From an uncultured Oscillospiraceae bacterium (GTDB lineage Bacteria > Bacillota > Clostridia > Oscillospirales > Oscillospiraceae): a DNA stretch of 7,475 nucleotides. Positions 7,301 through 7,475 of the stretch are shown one piece after another. The translations under genes and the position numbers were made by a program. The stretch is from NCBI GenBank assembly GCA_900762005.1, contig CAAFEV010000283.1, forward strand, positions 1 to 7,475, in the 5' to 3' direction. Below the pieces are notes generated by a model that saw only the letters and a list, made by a program, of their open reading frames with translations, had not been told where the DNA came from and did not search any database. Within the stretch, counting starts at the first letter, position 1; each line of letters starts with the position of its first letter.

Positions 7301-7376
7301 GCTAGACCCGAAGGGTAGCGCAACCCGCGCACAGATTGCCGTGATTTTAACGCGTTACCTTGCTTCCGGCGACTGA
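4278..7376 (+). CDS. Secreted, SLH-anchored GH76 family alpha-1,6-mannanase
   Basis: This is a modular cell-surface enzyme of 1032 residues, predicted to cut alpha-1,6-linked mannan backbones. Residues 1-24 are a signal peptide: a Lys-Arg start, a Leu/Ala-rich core and a likely cleavage after AVFA24. Residues 25-235 form an unassigned Gly/Trp/Ser-rich, probably beta-sandwich domain. Residues about 236-632 resemble an (alpha/alpha)6 GH76 barrel. HAMDDCGW (341-348) contains the Asp344-Asp345 pair that matches the catalytic DD of GH76 endo-alpha-1,6-mannanases. It is followed by GGGMWYN (393-399) and the alanine-rich helix with LYTVTGD (419-425), both familiar GH76 landmarks. Residues 636-724 match the cadherin-like beta-sandwich pattern (FNREITEYTL, then KTYTLFLRD). 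Three 39-residue Cys/His repeats cover 728-844, and three SLH domains (about 847-1030) should bind secondary cell wall polymer. The gene overlaps the regulator by 4 nt and is the last of the cluster. GH76 motifs diverge from the textbook form (YIGG where YNQG is usual), so specificity could differ. A related (alpha/alpha)6 family is the main alternative. Confidence 0.86.
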   Translation: MKRIIAALLAAALLLCLLPTAVFADATVFPVAPENNYFSFSDGSGWGNNGGWSSGTDEANGIWAKSSQSDGASAAAAYVGGKLAGVWSFNVAITPISTVNDGRAVSRVQLLDRYKNPKLILTYEALAASQEMKLTWQTINSADGGGWSLLWCNSATDNWTKCEDTALNFSFTRTGETQITLTVLGNKGYSAQYAATVSADVMQVLCYAGLTAEKTTALFFNVQRHSKLSEMDYSVAADTAYADLMKNFLDTAGNRLKAVNYGYVSGTVTNTGYPLNFDGHPGAMWEATILLMAMDTYARANADKPAVYREVAQRIANSIDRFISDYSETELVTPASPPINHAMDDCGWNVMGFLLGYQYHKYLGNTAQANNCLYLAKKLFNNSYDTYYDAALGGGMWYNHFRTTKSLYAATLALAGYDLYTVTGDSQIKTRYLNIYNGIENNLRRADGLYWIGVNSEGYEGKDNPYDISEGGSCTYIGGNMCMAVLNARLGNLEKAKVTCEGIALYETTPSGALLNDRDAWNNTFFLGFFVRELVATGIAGRQYEEILKTTVQTILDNARFASGYYSAAWEGPQEPNDTGYPSAAGNYYDGERNRWGTQVYENGLYIGSTPNQAMTSATTAHVLLAMAQLTQGGSLAYLDMFSVGGCSLWPVFNREITEYTLVQTPDTQLTLTVQAASGASVSVNGQPLSGNTAVLEKTVGSARITVTSGDGKQVKTYTLFLRDACTHGSTETERVEPTCTEAGSLNTVCALCSELLSSESIPPLGHRTEERVTKEPTCTEEGVTSTVCTACKEVISTQPVAPLGHAYLETALTAPTCAVPGTMRVTCSRCDYFAIREIAQLSCPSTVFTDVAPAPHWAHDGIDFAVSHKLFNGMSETAFAPDSTMTRAMLVTVLWRMDGNPAPTAANKFTDLQDGAWYFDAVLWAAENSIVNGVTKTSFVPNSGITREQLSAILFRYTVYKKRDVSARTDLSGFADAGSISAFAEQTLSWAVAEELIGGSRVENQLLLDPKGSATRAQIAVILTRYLASGD
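6459..6809 (+). repeat. Three tandem 39-residue (117-bp) Cys/His repeats
   Basis: Residues 728-766, 767-805 and 806-844 repeat with an exact 39-residue period. Cys740, Cys779 and Cys818 (in PTCTE or PTCAV), the CxxC pairs 750/753, 789/792 and 828/831, and the histidines 728, 767 and 806 all keep the same spacing. DNA copies remain visible: the stretch from 6486 recurs 117 bases later at 6603 with few changes, while the third copy is more diverged. Such PTCTE...CxxC...LGH units are common spacers in secreted Clostridia proteins. Here they link the enzyme part to the SLH anchor. The Cys/His set could bind zinc or form disulfides; neither is proven. Confidence 0.85.
6816..7367 (+). repeat. Three SLH domains (cell wall anchor)
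   Basis: Three degenerate surface-layer homology domains follow each other at residues about 847-900, 908-959 and 973-1028. Each opens with an F(T/A)D motif (FTDV, FTDL, FADA), has a central Trp/Ala-rich helix ending near an (F/I)(N/G)G turn, and closes with a TRAE-like motif: TRAM at 887-890, TREQ at 947-950 and TRAQ at 1016-1019. Three SLH units form the known three-pronged binder of pyruvylated secondary cell wall polymer. The protein ends two residues after the last domain, the usual place for this anchor. Confidence 0.9.
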
Positions 7377-7429
7377 CCGGCGGTCTGTACTCCTGCACCT
7401 GAATTTAACATCTCTGTTCTCCTTCTTTA

Positions 7430-7470
7430 TCGGCGCGTCGTTATTTCATAAGGAAATGGCGGCGCGCCGA
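7430..7470 (+). terminator. Strong RNA hairpin downstream of the operon, possible terminator
   Basis: Bases 7430-7447 can pair with 7453-7470 in an uninterrupted 18-bp stem closed by the 5-nt loop ATAAG. The outer 8 bp are a perfect GC-rich match (TCGGCGCG with CGCGCCGA). Three of the inner pairs are G-U wobbles (7438/7462, 7441/7459, 7442/7458) that form only in RNA from the + strand, the direction of the operon. It begins 53 nt after the GH76 stop codon. No T-tract follows: the stem is followed by CCCAT, where the window ends. It may therefore be an atypical terminator, an mRNA 3'-end stabiliser, or a copy of a palindromic repeat. Confidence 0.5.
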
Positions 7471-7475
7471 CCCAT

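Noticed and set aside
4278..7376. Possibility that the secreted enzyme is a GH88 or GH105 unsaturated glycuronyl hydrolase, another (alpha/alpha)6 family.
   Set aside because: The adjacent Asp344-Asp345 pair, the following GGGMWYN motif and the mannosidase neighbour fit GH76 better.
7355..7411. A minus-strand 18-codon reading frame with a good Shine-Dalgarno (AAGGAG at 7419-7424, 7 nt spacing).
   Set aside because: It is very short, overlaps the end of the GH76 gene, and shows no recognisable features. A purine-rich stretch before an ATG by chance is more likely than a real small protein.
7377..7429. Search for a small gene or RNA between the GH76 stop and the hairpin.
   Set aside because: The stretch is only 53 bases and shows no + strand frame with a ribosome binding site and no clear RNA structure beyond a weak CCGG repeat near the stop codon.

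Overview
The window suggests a moderately GC-rich, low-oxygen Gram-positive bacterium of the class Clostridia, perhaps an Oscillospirales-like gut organism. The reasons are strong AGGAGG-type ribosome binding sites, a secreted protein with three C-terminal SLH (surface-layer homology) domains, Cys-rich 'PTCTE'-type tandem repeats of a kind common in secreted clostridial proteins, and a Cys-rich cytoplasmic enzyme. The taxonomic placement is an inference from style and was not tested by a search.

The window is almost entirely coding and holds one compact + strand gene cluster. (1) Bases 23-3175 encode a full-length cytoplasmic GH38 alpha-mannosidase of about 1050 residues. (2) After an 8-nt gap, bases 3184-4281 encode a transcription factor with a GntR winged-helix head and a LacI/periplasmic-binding-protein-like sensor, the AraR-type architecture. 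(3) Overlapping the regulator's stop codon by 4 nt (ATGA), bases 4278-7376 encode a 1032-residue secreted, modular enzyme. Its order is signal peptide, unassigned beta-rich domain, GH76 (endo-alpha-1,6-mannanase family) catalytic domain, cadherin-like beta-sandwich, three exact-period 39-residue Cys/His repeats, and three SLH domains. The last 99 bases are non-coding and end in an 18-bp hairpin whose three G-U wobbles favour folding of the + strand RNA.

The genes read as an alpha-mannan (yeast mannan-like or related alpha-mannoside) utilisation cluster. The GH76 enzyme on the cell surface would cut an alpha-1,6-mannose backbone. Oligosaccharides would enter by a transporter that is not in the window, and the GH38 enzyme would release mannose in the cytoplasm. 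The regulator would sense a derived sugar. The GH families are supported by sequence motifs; the shared pathway and the substrate are inferred. Only 22 bases precede the first gene, so the operon promoter and any operator lie upstream of the window, probably with further genes.
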